Positions 34,111-42,015 of a stretch of DNA of 64,000 nt are shown here, one piece after another. The notes under the pieces are model-generated. The model did not search any database. It saw only the letters and a list, made by a program, of their open reading frames with translations, and was not told the origin of the DNA. Where the stretch lies: the NCBI GenBank assembly GCA_963821505.1, contig CAWGEH010000028.1:1-64000 (forward strand), written 5' to 3'. A program made the position numbers and the translations under genes. Origin of the DNA: VAZQ01 sp963821505. Lineage in GTDB: Bacteria > Pseudomonadota > Alphaproteobacteria > Rhizobiales > Xanthobacteraceae. How positions within the stretch are numbered: the first letter of the stretch is position 1; every line of letters begins with the position of its first letter.

Positions 34111-34357
34111 ATCGCTCGCTGGCGCTGTCGCCTTCCCCGCTTGCCAGAGCCCCACGCAAGCGGAGGCCGACACATCGCACTCCCCCGATATCCCCCGCGC
34201 GGACAGGTTTTCCCGAAACAATGGCAAAATAAAGCTCAGCTGCAATTTTCCCCTGCCCAAGCGCGTTGCGCGCCTGCCGCGCATGCACGCGATCGATCGG
34301 CAGAACCCGGAGTGACGGCTGGCCGGCCATGCCTTAAACAACCGGTCGGAGCTTGCG

Positions 34358-35311
34358 ATGAACACCGGCCTGCTCGAAGCGCGCAAAGCGCGGGCGCAAA
34401 ACTGGTTCGAGACGCTGCGCGATGACATCTGCGCCGCGTTCGAGGCGCTGGAGGCCGCGCTGCCGGCTTCCGCGCCGCTCGCCGAGCACGCCGCCGGCCG
34501 CTTCGTCCGCACGCCGTGGAGCCGCGGCGATCACGGCGGCGGGCGACCGATCTCCGGTTTACCCGAGATCGGCAATTTAAGTGCCGGGTCGGCTAAAGCC
34601 GACCCGGGCGGCGGCGGCGTGATGTCGATCATGAAAGGCCGCGTGTTCGAGAAGGTCGGCGTCCACGTCTCGACCGTCTTCGGCGAGTTCGCGCCCGAAT
34701 TCCGCCGCGAGATTCCCGGCGCCGACGCCGACCCGCGGTTTTGGGCCTCCGGCATTTCGCTCATCGCGCATCTGCAGAACCCGCACGTGCCGGCGGTGCA
34801 CATGAACACGCGTTTCGTCGTGACCACCAAGGCCTGGTTCGGCGGCGGCGCCGATCTGACCCCGGTGCTCGACGCCCGCCGCAGACAGGACGATCCCGAC
34901 GCGCTCGCGTTTCATGCCGCGATGAAGCGGGCTTGCGATGCCCATGCAAAGGTGGCGCCCTATGCGAAGTACAAGCGCTGGTGCGATGAATATTTCTACC
35001 TGAAGCACCGCCAGGAGATGCGCGGCATCGGCGGTATTTTCTACGACTATCTCGACGGCGGCGACTGGGAGGCGGAATTCGCCTTCACGCAGGAAGTGGG
35101 CCGCGCCTTCCGGCGGATCTATCCCGAGCTGGTCGCCAAGAATTTCACGACGCCCTGGAGCGACGCCGAACGCGAGGAGCAGCTGGTGCGCCGCGGCCGC
35201 TACGTGGAGTTCAATCTGCTGTACGACCGCGGCACCATCTTCGGGCTGCGCACCGGCGGCAATGTCGACTCCATTCTGTCCTCGCTGCCGCCGGTGGTGA
35301 AGTGGCCGTGA
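34358..35311 (+). CDS. hemF: oxygen-dependent coproporphyrinogen III oxidase
   Basis: 317 residues. HemF decarboxylates coproporphyrinogen III to protoporphyrinogen IX with O2 in heme synthesis. Motifs: RGRVFEK-like MKGRVFEKVGVHVSTVFGEF, HMNTRFVVTTKAWFGGGADL, HAKVAPYAKYKRWCDEYFYL, GGIFYDYLDGGDWEAEFAF and YVEFNLLYDRGTIFGLRTGG. About 22 residues (RPISGLPEIGNLSAGSAKAD and neighbours, about 67-88) are inserted between SRGDHGG and GGGGVMSIMKG, and are coded by a double palindrome. The N-terminal loop carrying them is variable in the family, so the enzyme may tolerate it. ATG 34358 has GGAG 7 bp upstream. Confidence 0.95.
   Translation: MNTGLLEARKARAQNWFETLRDDICAAFEALEAALPASAPLAEHAAGRFVRTPWSRGDHGGGRPISGLPEIGNLSAGSAKADPGGGGVMSIMKGRVFEKVGVHVSTVFGEFAPEFRREIPGADADPRFWASGISLIAHLQNPHVPAVHMNTRFVVTTKAWFGGGADLTPVLDARRRQDDPDALAFHAAMKRACDAHAKVAPYAKYKRWCDEYFYLKHRQEMRGIGGIFYDYLDGGDWEAEFAFTQEVGRAFRRIYPELVAKNFTTPWSDAEREEQLVRRGRYVEFNLLYDRGTIFGLRTGGNVDSILSSLPPVVKWP
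34547..34607. repeat. palindromic element inserted in frame within hemF
   Basis: Two hairpins back to back. Hairpin 1: CCGATCTC (34547-34554) pairs with GAGATCGG (34565-34572). Hairpin 2: CCGGGTCGGC (34584-34593), loop taaa, GCCGACCCGG (34598-34607), perfect over 10 bp. The segment adds about 22 codons without a stop, in a position where HemF homologues have no such residues. It resembles the protein-coding palindromic elements (RPE) of Rickettsia in behaviour, though not in sequence. Confidence 0.75.
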
Positions 35312-35369
35312 TCGATCTGTCATCGACGGCCCGTATGGTGATCGCCGCGGCCACGAACAGGAGGACGCG

Positions 35370-35645
35370 ATGGCGTTTGCGCCCGGAGATGTCGTATTTC
35401 TAAAATCAGGCGGCCAACCAATGACGGTGGCGGCGGTCGAGGAGGACAGCGTCGAGTGCCTTTGGCTCGGCGAAGAAGGGGGATTGTTTCGCGAGACCAT
35501 CCCGAGCGTCGCACTCAGCGTAGCGACCGACGCCGCCGAGGACGCCGATCCGGACGACGACGAGGAAGCAACCGAAGACGAGGAAACGGATCGCGAGGCG
35601 GCGGACGAGGTCGAACCGACGAAGGGCAAGCGCAAGACGGCCTGA
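35370..35645 (+). CDS. DUF2158 (YodC-like) protein with acidic tail
   Basis: 91 residues. Residues 1-45 match DUF2158: FAPGDVVFLKSGGQPMTVAA, then VECLWLGEEGGLFRETI, a small beta barrel. Residues 53-85 are a highly acidic tail (AEDADPDDDEEATEDEETDR) ending in KGKRKTA. GGAGG lies 7 bp before the ATG. The role of DUF2158 proteins is unknown. The acidic tail could mimic DNA or bind a basic partner, but that is speculation. An AAA ATPase gene follows in the same direction. Confidence 0.8.
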   Translation: MAFAPGDVVFLKSGGQPMTVAAVEEDSVECLWLGEEGGLFRETIPSVALSVATDAAEDADPDDDEEATEDEETDREAADEVEPTKGKRKTA

Positions 35646-35788
35646 TCGCTTCCAGCCGTTGCCGAGAGCCCCGGCCGATCGACGGCGGGCGTCTGCGCGC
35701 CGGCAGCAACGGCCTGCAGGAACAGGCGCGGATCGGTTGCATGACGTCGCGCGCCGTAGCTCGTGGTACGGTGCCGCGAGCGAGCATC

Positions 35789-36970
35789 ATGCACATCAGC
35801 GAAATCAGCGTCAGCGGCTACCGATCTCTGCGCGCGTTACGCTTTCCAGTCGGCGGTCTCACCGTGTTCGTGGGCGCCAATGGCGTCGGCAAGACGAACC
35901 TCTACCGCGCGCTGCAATTGCTGCAGGCAGCGGCAGCGGGCACGCTCGCCCGCGAGCTTGCGTCCGAAGGCGGCATGGAGTCGGCATTGTGGGCCGGCAA
36001 GCGAGCGGCCAACAAGCCGGCGCGAATGAGATTGGCGGTCGGCCTGCGCGCCGATGGTCGTCCGAGCGGTCGCGCGCAGGGCGAGCTCAACTACGGCGTG
36101 GAGGTCGGCGTCACCCACTCCTATGAAGTCGACGTCGGGGTGCGGATGCCCACGGCCGCCGCTTTCCCACTGGAGCCGCAAATCAAGGAAGAAAGGCTGC
36201 AGTTTCACGGCGGACGGCGGCCCCTCATGCTGCTGGAGCGGCGCGGTCCGCGAGCGGTCGCGACCAGCGAAGCGGGCCTCAAAGAGACTTTCGGGTCGGA
36301 CCTGCTCGCATCCGAGACCGCGCTCGGCGCGCTGCAGGACCCCGGACGCTTCCCGGACATCGACTGGGTCCGCAGGACGATGCTGGATTGGAAATTCTAC
36401 CACGATTTCCGTAGCGACCGCGCTTCTGCGTTGCGGCAGCCCTGCCTTGCCGTCACGACACCAACCTTGGCGCACGACGGCTGCGATCTTGCGGCGGTGT
36501 TCGCAACGCTCGTACATATCCGCCAGGACACGGTCGATCTCGACCGCGTCGTGAACGACGCCTTCCCCGGTGCGCGCCTGGTGGTGCCGCCGCCGGAGCG
36601 GACCGCGTCATTCGGACTGGTGCTCCCCGATTATCCCAAACGGGTATTCGAAGTCGGAGAATTGTCCGACGGCACGTTGCGCTACCTCGCGCTCGCGGGC
36701 GCGCTGCTCGGCTATCGCCTACCGGCGTTCATCGCGTTGAACGAGCCGGAAACGAGCCTGCATCCGGAGTTGCTCGAACCGCTCGCACGCATGATCGTGC
36801 GCGCCGCCGAGCGGACCCAAATCTGGGTCGTCACCCATTCCGAACGGCTGGCGCAAGCCTTCGCCGCCGCTGGCGCGATCACCCCGCGAACCGTCATCAA
36901 ACGCAACGGCGAGACCTGGATCGAGGGACTGAACCTCGGCGGGGAATTTGTAGCGAACGAGGAAGATTGA
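35789..36970 (+). CDS. AAA-family (AAA_21, RecF/SMC-like) ATPase
   Basis: 393 residues from ATG 35789 (MHISEISVSGYRSLRALRFP); ATG 35741 would add 16. Walker A GANGVGKTNLYRAL, signature-like GELSDGTLRYLALAGALL, Walker B FIALNEPETSLHPELLEPLA, and a switch His in VVTHSERLAQAF. It has the compact ATPase-only build of COG4637-like predicted ATPases, without the TOPRIM of OLD nucleases. The middle (about 80-250) is a variable insertion. No nuclease gene is adjacent, so a Gabija- or retron-like system is not supported. Function unknown; DNA repair or stress is plausible from the fold. Confidence 0.85.
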   Translation: MHISEISVSGYRSLRALRFPVGGLTVFVGANGVGKTNLYRALQLLQAAAAGTLARELASEGGMESALWAGKRAANKPARMRLAVGLRADGRPSGRAQGELNYGVEVGVTHSYEVDVGVRMPTAAAFPLEPQIKEERLQFHGGRRPLMLLERRGPRAVATSEAGLKETFGSDLLASETALGALQDPGRFPDIDWVRRTMLDWKFYHDFRSDRASALRQPCLAVTTPTLAHDGCDLAAVFATLVHIRQDTVDLDRVVNDAFPGARLVVPPPERTASFGLVLPDYPKRVFEVGELSDGTLRYLALAGALLGYRLPAFIALNEPETSLHPELLEPLARMIVRAAERTQIWVVTHSERLAQAFAAAGAITPRTVIKRNGETWIEGLNLGGEFVANEED

Positions 36971-36985
36971 GCACCTTGCGCTCCT

Positions 36986-37753
36986 TCATCGCGCGAACGC
37001 GTTGACGATCATCACCGCGCCGCCGCCGGTCACCATCGCGTCCAGGATTGCGCTATGGAAACGCACTGGCAGCCGGTCGATCAGCGCCTTGGCGAAGAAG
37101 GCGCCGGGGAAGGCGACGACGCCGATCAGCAGCGCGATCGCGATCACCTTCGCATTCACTGCGCCCGCCAGCCCGAAGGTCGCAAGCTTGGTCAGGCCGA
37201 TGCCGATGGAGATCACGGCATCGGTCGCGACCACGGCTGCCCCTTCGAGCCCCGCCGCCATCAGCAGCGAGAGCAGGATGATGCCGGCGCCGACGGTGCC
37301 GCCGGCGAGCGGCCCCCAGCCGAAACATGCCGCGGCGAGCCCGCGGTTCGAGAGCGCAAGTCCGCGTTGCCGCATCAGCCGGCGCAGCGGCACGCTCGCG
37401 ATCAGCATGCCGCCGATCGCCAGCGCCGCGCCTCGGCCGGTGAGCAGGGTATAGCCCCAGGCGCCCAACGCGCAGGTCGGTACCGCCGCCACGAGCACGA
37501 TCAGCGCGCGCCTGCCATCGACGAGATGCCGAAACGCCGCCGTCCGGCTGGTGTTGGTGAGCAGCGCCGAGAGCGAGAGTATGGGCACCACCGGCTCGGC
37601 CCCGACGATCGGCACCAAGACAAGCGGCATCAACGCGCCGGTGCCGTAGCCGGCGACCCCACCGACGATCGACGCCACGAGCGCCATTGCCGCGATGAGG
37701 GCAAGCTCAAGCAACGAGATGTCGGCAAAGCCGGCAGCAATCGATTCGAGCAT
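36986..37753 (-). CDS. TauE/SafE-family exporter
   Basis: 255 residues from ATG 37753, about eight membrane helices. The family repeat motif is GVAGYGTGALMPLVLVPIVG and, in the second half, GWGPLAGGTVGAGIILLSLL; also LSALLTNTSRTAAFR. Members export sulfite or organosulfonates, or are of unknown specificity. The C-terminus (MVTGGGAVMIVNAFAR) fits a final helix. Convergent with the AAA ATPase gene (16 bp between stops), with no sulfur genes around. Confidence 0.85.
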   Translation of the reverse strand: MLESIAAGFADISLLELALIAAMALVASIVGGVAGYGTGALMPLVLVPIVGAEPVVPILSLSALLTNTSRTAAFRHLVDGRRALIVLVAAVPTCALGAWGYTLLTGRGAALAIGGMLIASVPLRRLMRQRGLALSNRGLAAACFGWGPLAGGTVGAGIILLSLLMAAGLEGAAVVATDAVISIGIGLTKLATFGLAGAVNAKVIAIALLIGVVAFPGAFFAKALIDRLPVRFHSAILDAMVTGGGAVMIVNAFAR

Positions 37754-37950
37754 TGCGCCGAGTTTATACCAACCGCCGGGCGATGAAACGGGAGCAGCCA
37801 CGGCGCCGACAATCCGTTACGCGCCGGAGCGCTTCGTCCGGCGCCGGGTCTTCCGCGGCACCGCCGCCACGTGACGAATTTTTAATGCAACATTGTCGCC
37901 CTCTCCGCCATTATATCCATGAAGGGCGGCAGAGCCGTTCGGACCGCAAG

Positions 37951-38310
37951 ATGAAATCCCATCGTCGCTACGATGTCGCAGCCCTCCTGCTGCTTTGCAG
38001 CATGGGCGCTGCGTCGGCCGCCGGAGGTTCGGCGTCCCGCCCGTCCGACCTCCTATTTCTCTCGGGCGCGCAGGAGCAGCTGATCTGGCAGCGGGTGGGC
38101 AGGCACCATGCCGGCGCCACGACCGCCCTGCCCGGGTTCGACGACGGGATCGGCGCAACCATGCCCGCCAGCGTGAAGGCGCGTGCGATACCGTCGAACG
38201 TCACCGCCGAGATACCGGCGGTGAGAGCTTACCGATACGCGATGCTGGGCAATGAGTTGCTGATCGTCAATCCGACCGACAAGAAGATCGTCGACGTCAT
38301 CAGCCATTAG
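37951..38310 (+). CDS. secreted DUF1236-like protein
   Basis: 119 residues from ATG 37951: signal peptide MKSHRRYDVAALLLLCSMGA, ASAAG. The end matches the DUF1236 pattern: VKARAIPSNVTAEIPAVRAY, then RYAMLGNELLIVNPTDKKIVD. DUF1236 proteins are periplasmic or outer-membrane associated, common in Bradyrhizobium and of unknown role. The middle (QEQLIWQRVGRHHAG) resembles the first part of some members. The RIME repeat begins 4 bp after its stop. Confidence 0.75.
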   Translation: MKSHRRYDVAALLLLCSMGAASAAGGSASRPSDLLFLSGAQEQLIWQRVGRHHAGATTALPGFDDGIGATMPASVKARAIPSNVTAEIPAVRAYRYAMLGNELLIVNPTDKKIVDVISH

Positions 38311-38313
38311 ATT

Positions 38314-38415
38314 AGAGCGCATCCCGATTGGGTCGAATCGTGATGCGCTCTAGATTCCTCGATTTTGCGCATGTTCTGTTCGGAAAACCGGTTCCCACTT
38401 TTCCGGAACATGCGC
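38314..38415. repeat. RIME-type intergenic palindromic repeat
   Basis: Two palindromes. AGAGCGCATC (38314-38323) pairs with GATGCGCTCT (38342-38351). GCGCATGTTC (38367-38376) pairs with GAACATGCGC (38406-38415), around ttcggaaaaccggttcccac. This is the known Rhizobium-type intergenic mosaic element (RIME1-like). Its right edge overlaps the stop codon (TAG, 38415-38417) of the minus-strand gene that follows. Confidence 0.9.
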
Positions 38416-38663
38416 TAATCCGCGCTGGGAAGCCGCCGCACGGTGAATTCGATGCAGTCGCCGGGCAGCACGCGCCAGGATTCGATCTCGGTCATATAGG
38501 CTGCCTTGGGAAAGCGGCGGAACATTTCGCGCGCCTTCTCGCGCGCGGCCGCACGCGGCAATGCAAAGGTCTCGCGCCGGAAGGCGTCGCGCGCACGATT
38601 GTGGCCGGCGAGCGCTTTCGCCGAGCGGCGGGCGATATCGGCGGGACGACGAGCGGTGCCCAT
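38415..38663 (-). CDS. conserved hypothetical protein
   Basis: 82 residues from ATG 38663 (MGTARRPADIARRSAKALAG); ATG 38675 adds four. The core ARDAFRRETFALPRAAAREK, then AREMFRRFPKAAYMTEIESW and EFTVRRLPSAD is a neat helix-strand pattern that I recall as conserved in Rhizobiales. No motif suggests a function. Its last codon and stop are provided at the edge of the RIME element. Confidence 0.7.
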   Translation of the reverse strand: MGTARRPADIARRSAKALAGHNRARDAFRRETFALPRAAAREKAREMFRRFPKAAYMTEIESWRVLPGDCIEFTVRRLPSAD

Positions 38664-38800
38664 GACAGGCCGCAATGTAATGCGTCAGGGGCCGCGGGGC
38701 GAGTCGCAACACAGGCGTGCTCGGGGGCGGGAGTCAACTCTCGCTTCGGCCGCCTGTGGGCGCCCGGCACTGAGCGCGATCGCCGGTCGACGAGGCGCAG

Positions 38801-40045
38801 TCACTTCGCCTTCCCCGCCACTGCATCCGCGATCGCCGCCGCCGCCGTTGCGTCCGCGGGAAAGCCCGCCGCGATCCACGCCTCCTCGGCCGACCTGAGG
38901 GCGGCACCGAGGCTCGGCCCTTTCGGCACGCCGCGGGCCGTGAAGTCGGCGGCCTTGAGCGGAAAAACCGGCGCGGTCCAGCGCGCCGGCAATGTGGCGA
39001 GCCGACGCCAGGGCTCGTCCGCGGCGCCTTCGGGGGAGCGTGCCCACGCCAGCAGCACACGATCGGTGAAGCGTTCCAGCCCGAGCCGATAGAGCAAGAC
39101 GCGCCCCCCCGGCTCGCCCAGCTGCCACGAAATGTGCCACCAGCCGTCAGCCATCGAGGCGAGCCGATCGTACTCGGCATTGGCGAGCCGCAGGCGCATG
39201 CGCAGGCGTTCGGCATCCTCGATGACCGCGACGCCCAGCCCGCCCAGGCGGCGCAGCGCGTCCGGTCCGAGCGCCAGCGCGGCCTCCAGCTTGATCATAT
39301 TGGCAAAGCTTGCCAGCAGCGGCACGCCGCCGAGCACCTGTTCGAGCAGTCCTGTCTCCGTCATCAGGGCGAGCACCGGCACCGCATGCTTGGCAACGAG
39401 GAGCTTGACGAGCTCCATGCGGATGCGCTCGCGCGACAGCCGGTCGAGGCCGGCACGGGCGGCGATGCAGGCGGCAAGGCCCTCCGGATCGGGCGCGCCC
39501 TCCCCATAGGTAGCGTGAAAGCGGAAGAACCGCAGAATGCGGAGATAGTCTTCGGCGATGCGCGCCGCCGCGTCCCCGATGAAACGCACGCGCCGCGCCG
39601 CAATATCGGCCAGCCCGCCGACATAGTCGTAGACGGTGCCGTCACGCGCAACCGACAGCGCGTTCATCGTGAAATCGCGGCGCTCGGCATCGCGTCGCCA
39701 GTCGCGGCCGAACGCCACCTTGGCATGGCGCCCGAAGGTCTCGACGTCTTCGCGCAAGGTGGTGACTTCGAACGGCCGCCCGAGCGTGATCACGGTGATG
39801 GTCCCGTGCTCGATGCCGGTGGGCACCGCCTTGAATCCGGCCGCCTGGACCCGGCGGATCACCTCCGGCGGCAGCGCGGTGGTGGCGATGTCGATGTCGC
39901 CGTGCGGCTCGCCGAGCAGCTCGTTGCGCACGGCGCCGCCGACGACACGGGCCTCCTCGCCGGCGCGGTCGAGCACGGCGAGAAGATCGTCGAGCGGCGC
40001 TTCTCGCAGCCATGCGGCATCGAGGCGGCGCAGAACTTCCATCAC
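38801..40045 (-). CDS. cca: CCA tRNA nucleotidyltransferase (class II)
   Basis: 414 residues. It adds or repairs the 3' CCA of tRNA, or acts as the related poly(A) polymerase. Head motifs: RVVGGAVRNELLGEPHGDID (nucleotide-binding G-G-x-V-R and metal Asp-x-Asp), TGIEHGTITV, RRDFTMNALS and EDYLRILRFFRFHA. The C-terminal helical half (ARSPEGAADEPWRRLATLP) is of the alphaproteobacterial type. No HD domain. Its ATG overlaps the stop of the DUF6111 gene by 4 bp (ATGA). Confidence 0.93.
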   Translation of the reverse strand: MMEVLRRLDAAWLREAPLDDLLAVLDRAGEEARVVGGAVRNELLGEPHGDIDIATTALPPEVIRRVQAAGFKAVPTGIEHGTITVITLGRPFEVTTLREDVETFGRHAKVAFGRDWRRDAERRDFTMNALSVARDGTVYDYVGGLADIAARRVRFIGDAAARIAEDYLRILRFFRFHATYGEGAPDPEGLAACIAARAGLDRLSRERIRMELVKLLVAKHAVPVLALMTETGLLEQVLGGVPLLASFANMIKLEAALALGPDALRRLGGLGVAVIEDAERLRMRLRLANAEYDRLASMADGWWHISWQLGEPGGRVLLYRLGLERFTDRVLLAWARSPEGAADEPWRRLATLPARWTAPVFPLKAADFTARGVPKGPSLGAALRSAEEAWIAAGFPADATAAAAIADAVAGKAK

Positions 40046-40305
40046 TTCGTCTCACCCGGAACGAATTGGCCGCCCTCGATATGCGCCGGCACGTAGGTCG
40101 AGCCCGGCGGAGCGCCGCCCCACTGCGCGAGCACCACGAAGCTGCCGATCATGAGCACGAGCGCCGCGAACACGAGCCAGGCGACGCGCGGCAGCGTCCA
40201 GGAGTCCGGGTGCAGCAGGCCAGCCTGCGTGGCCCACAGGAAGATGGCGTAAGCGATGAACGGGGCCAGGAACAGGGCGATTTCGGTGAGGACGGGGCGG
40301 ATCAT
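40042..40305 (-). CDS. DUF6111 membrane protein
   Basis: 87 residues from ATG 40305 (MIRPVLTEIALFLAPFIAYA). Two membrane helices (LFLAPFIAYAIFLWATQAG and VAWLVFAALVLMIGSFVVLA) precede a short cytosolic or periplasmic tail (STYVPAHIEGGQFVPGETK). DUF6111 genes sit directly before cca in many Rhizobiales. The 4-bp overlap with cca indicates coupling; the function is unknown. Confidence 0.85.
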   Translation of the reverse strand: MIRPVLTEIALFLAPFIAYAIFLWATQAGLLHPDSWTLPRVAWLVFAALVLMIGSFVVLAQWGGAPPGSTYVPAHIEGGQFVPGETK

Positions 40306-40664
40306 GGCGGACCCAATGCTCGCACTGTCGTCTGCGCGCTCGACTCGACCGTCCGCGGCGGCGGATGATCCAGTATTCCGTGACGTGCGTATGTGGCAAG
40401 GCGGTGCGTCATCTGAGTGCAATGGTTACCGGATGCCCGCCTCGCTTTTCGCGCGCGCCGGCTTTGCGGCCGAAACCTCGGGAATGCCGCAAGCGCCCCG
40501 CGTGAGTGAGGCGTCTCTCCCTTCGAAGATTCGTTCGTGTGGCTGTTCAGAGAATACCCGCGGTTCAGGCTTTAATGTACGGGAGGTCATTTGTCGTTCC
40601 GCCCCGCCAGATCGATGGCGGTGCATGGCAACGCGCATTTCCGCCGGGGCTCATTGCGCGCACG
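40306..40664. other. intergenic region
   Basis: About 360 bp between the NUDIX gene and DUF6111. No family-like frame. It may hold a promoter for DUF6111-cca. In other Rhizobiales the NUDIX gene is closer to cca, so this may be a small insertion. Confidence 0.4.
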
Positions 40665-41321
40665 TCACTGGTCGTAAATCCGTTCATACAAGTTACGCAA
40701 AATGCCCGCGGTCACGCCCCAGATATAGCGCTCGCCGAACGTCATGGCGTAATACTTCCGCGTCACGCCCTTCCAGTCGCGGCTGTGCAGTGCGTGGTTC
40801 TGCACGTCCATCAGGAAGGCGAGCGGCACCTCGAAGGCGTCCGCGACTTCCGCCGCGCACAGCACGAGCTCGTAATCGGGACGAACGCGCGCGACCGTCG
40901 GCAGGATGCGGTAGCCGGAGAACGTGAGGTAAAGGTCGAGATAGCCGATCGGCTCGACCAGCGCGCGCGCGAGCCCGATCTCCTCTCCGGCTTCGCGCAA
41001 CGCGGCATCGGACGGCGTGGCGTCATGCGGATCGATCTTGCCGCCGGGAAACGCGATCTGTCCGGGATGGCTCGGAAGCTCGGTGCGCAGCGTGAGCAGC
41101 ACCGTCGGCTGGGGCCGGTCGACGACCGGAATGAGCACCGCGGCAGGTCGCGTCGCCTTCACGCCCGCGCGCTGCCACAACGACGGATCGAGATCGAGAT
41201 CGCCGCGTTTGGCCTGCGCCGCGTGGTCATTGAGCGCGGGCGGCACGTCGAGCGTGAGCCGCGCCCGCGCGCGGCTGAAGAATTCGTGGCTGGTGTGCCC
41301 GTCCGGCGCCGCGTCCATCAC
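40665..41321 (-). CDS. NUDIX hydrolase, CoA pyrophosphatase type
   Basis: 218 residues. The NUDIX box FPGGKIDPHDATPSDAALRE, then AGEEIGL has the CoA-pyrophosphatase (NudL/UPF0035) form, preceded by TLRTELPSHPGQIAFPGG, the extra signature of that group. It would hydrolyse CoA or its oxidised derivatives to phosphopantetheine and 3',5'-ADP. Its start overlaps the stop of the DUF1285 gene by 4 bp. It belongs to a conserved DUF1285-NUDIX-cca neighbourhood. Confidence 0.9.
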   Translation of the reverse strand: MMDAAPDGHTSHEFFSRARARLTLDVPPALNDHAAQAKRGDLDLDPSLWQRAGVKATRPAAVLIPVVDRPQPTVLLTLRTELPSHPGQIAFPGGKIDPHDATPSDAALREAGEEIGLARALVEPIGYLDLYLTFSGYRILPTVARVRPDYELVLCAAEVADAFEVPLAFLMDVQNHALHSRDWKGVTRKYYAMTFGERYIWGVTAGILRNLYERIYDQ

Positions 41322-41914
41322 ATCAAATCCCGCAAACTTTCGGCCGGCGCCATGGCGAAGAACTCACCCGCCGAGGCCACGCCGAACATGCGCCGGCCGT
41401 CGACCTCCCGCTCCTCGCCCAGCTCGACGAGATCGTAGAACAGCGTGCGCGTCACCTTCGCCCAGAGATCGCGCCGCACATGAAGATAGGGCTTGAGCCC
41501 TCCGGTCTCCTCGGCCTCGAAACGCAGCGCGTGATCGCGCCCACAGGCCACCCAGTCGTCGACATTGGTGCGGAAATGCAGAGTCCGGCCGCGATCGCCC
41601 TGCTCCACCTCGAGCTCCACCGCCAGGAACGGCGCGTCATCGACGGTGATTCCGCATTTCTCGACCGGCGTGACCAGGAAGTATTTGCCCCCTTCCCGCC
41701 TCAGGACGGACGCGAACAGCTTGACCAGCGCCGCGCGCCCGATCGGGGTCTTGAGATAGAACCAGGTGCCGTCCGCCGCGATGCGCATGTCGAGGTCGCC
41801 GCAGAACGGCGGATTCCACAGCTCGACCGGCGGCGGCCCTCGCCGTGACGCTTCGCGCGCGACACCGGCGATGGCGTCCAAACCGTGCCCAGCCTGCTCT
41901 CTCTCCTGCGTCAT
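41318..41914 (-). CDS. DUF1285 protein
   Basis: 198 residues, cytosolic. Conserved blocks: PPVELWNPPFCGDLDMRIAA, DGTWFYLKTPIGRAALVKLF, VLRREGGKYFLVTPVEKCGI, VDDWVACGRDHALRFE and PYLHVRRDLWAKVTRTLFYD. DUF1285 proteins have a PH-like/cystatin-like two-domain fold and no established function. The 4-bp overlap with the NUDIX gene suggests co-translation. Confidence 0.9.
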   Translation of the reverse strand: MTQEREQAGHGLDAIAGVAREASRRGPPPVELWNPPFCGDLDMRIAADGTWFYLKTPIGRAALVKLFASVLRREGGKYFLVTPVEKCGITVDDAPFLAVELEVEQGDRGRTLHFRTNVDDWVACGRDHALRFEAEETGGLKPYLHVRRDLWAKVTRTLFYDLVELGEEREVDGRRMFGVASAGEFFAMAPAESLRDLM

Positions 41915-42015
41915 GGCTCCCCATCCGTCCCCGGCAATGAGCGCGGATCAAGTGTAACATTTTCATGCCGCCGGCGAGCTTCGTGGGCGGGCAGCGAGCA
42001 ACCGGTGAGCGGATT

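Noticed and set aside
35741..36970. Gabija- or OLD-type defence ATPase
   Set aside because: No TOPRIM domain and no UvrD-like or nuclease partner gene next to it.
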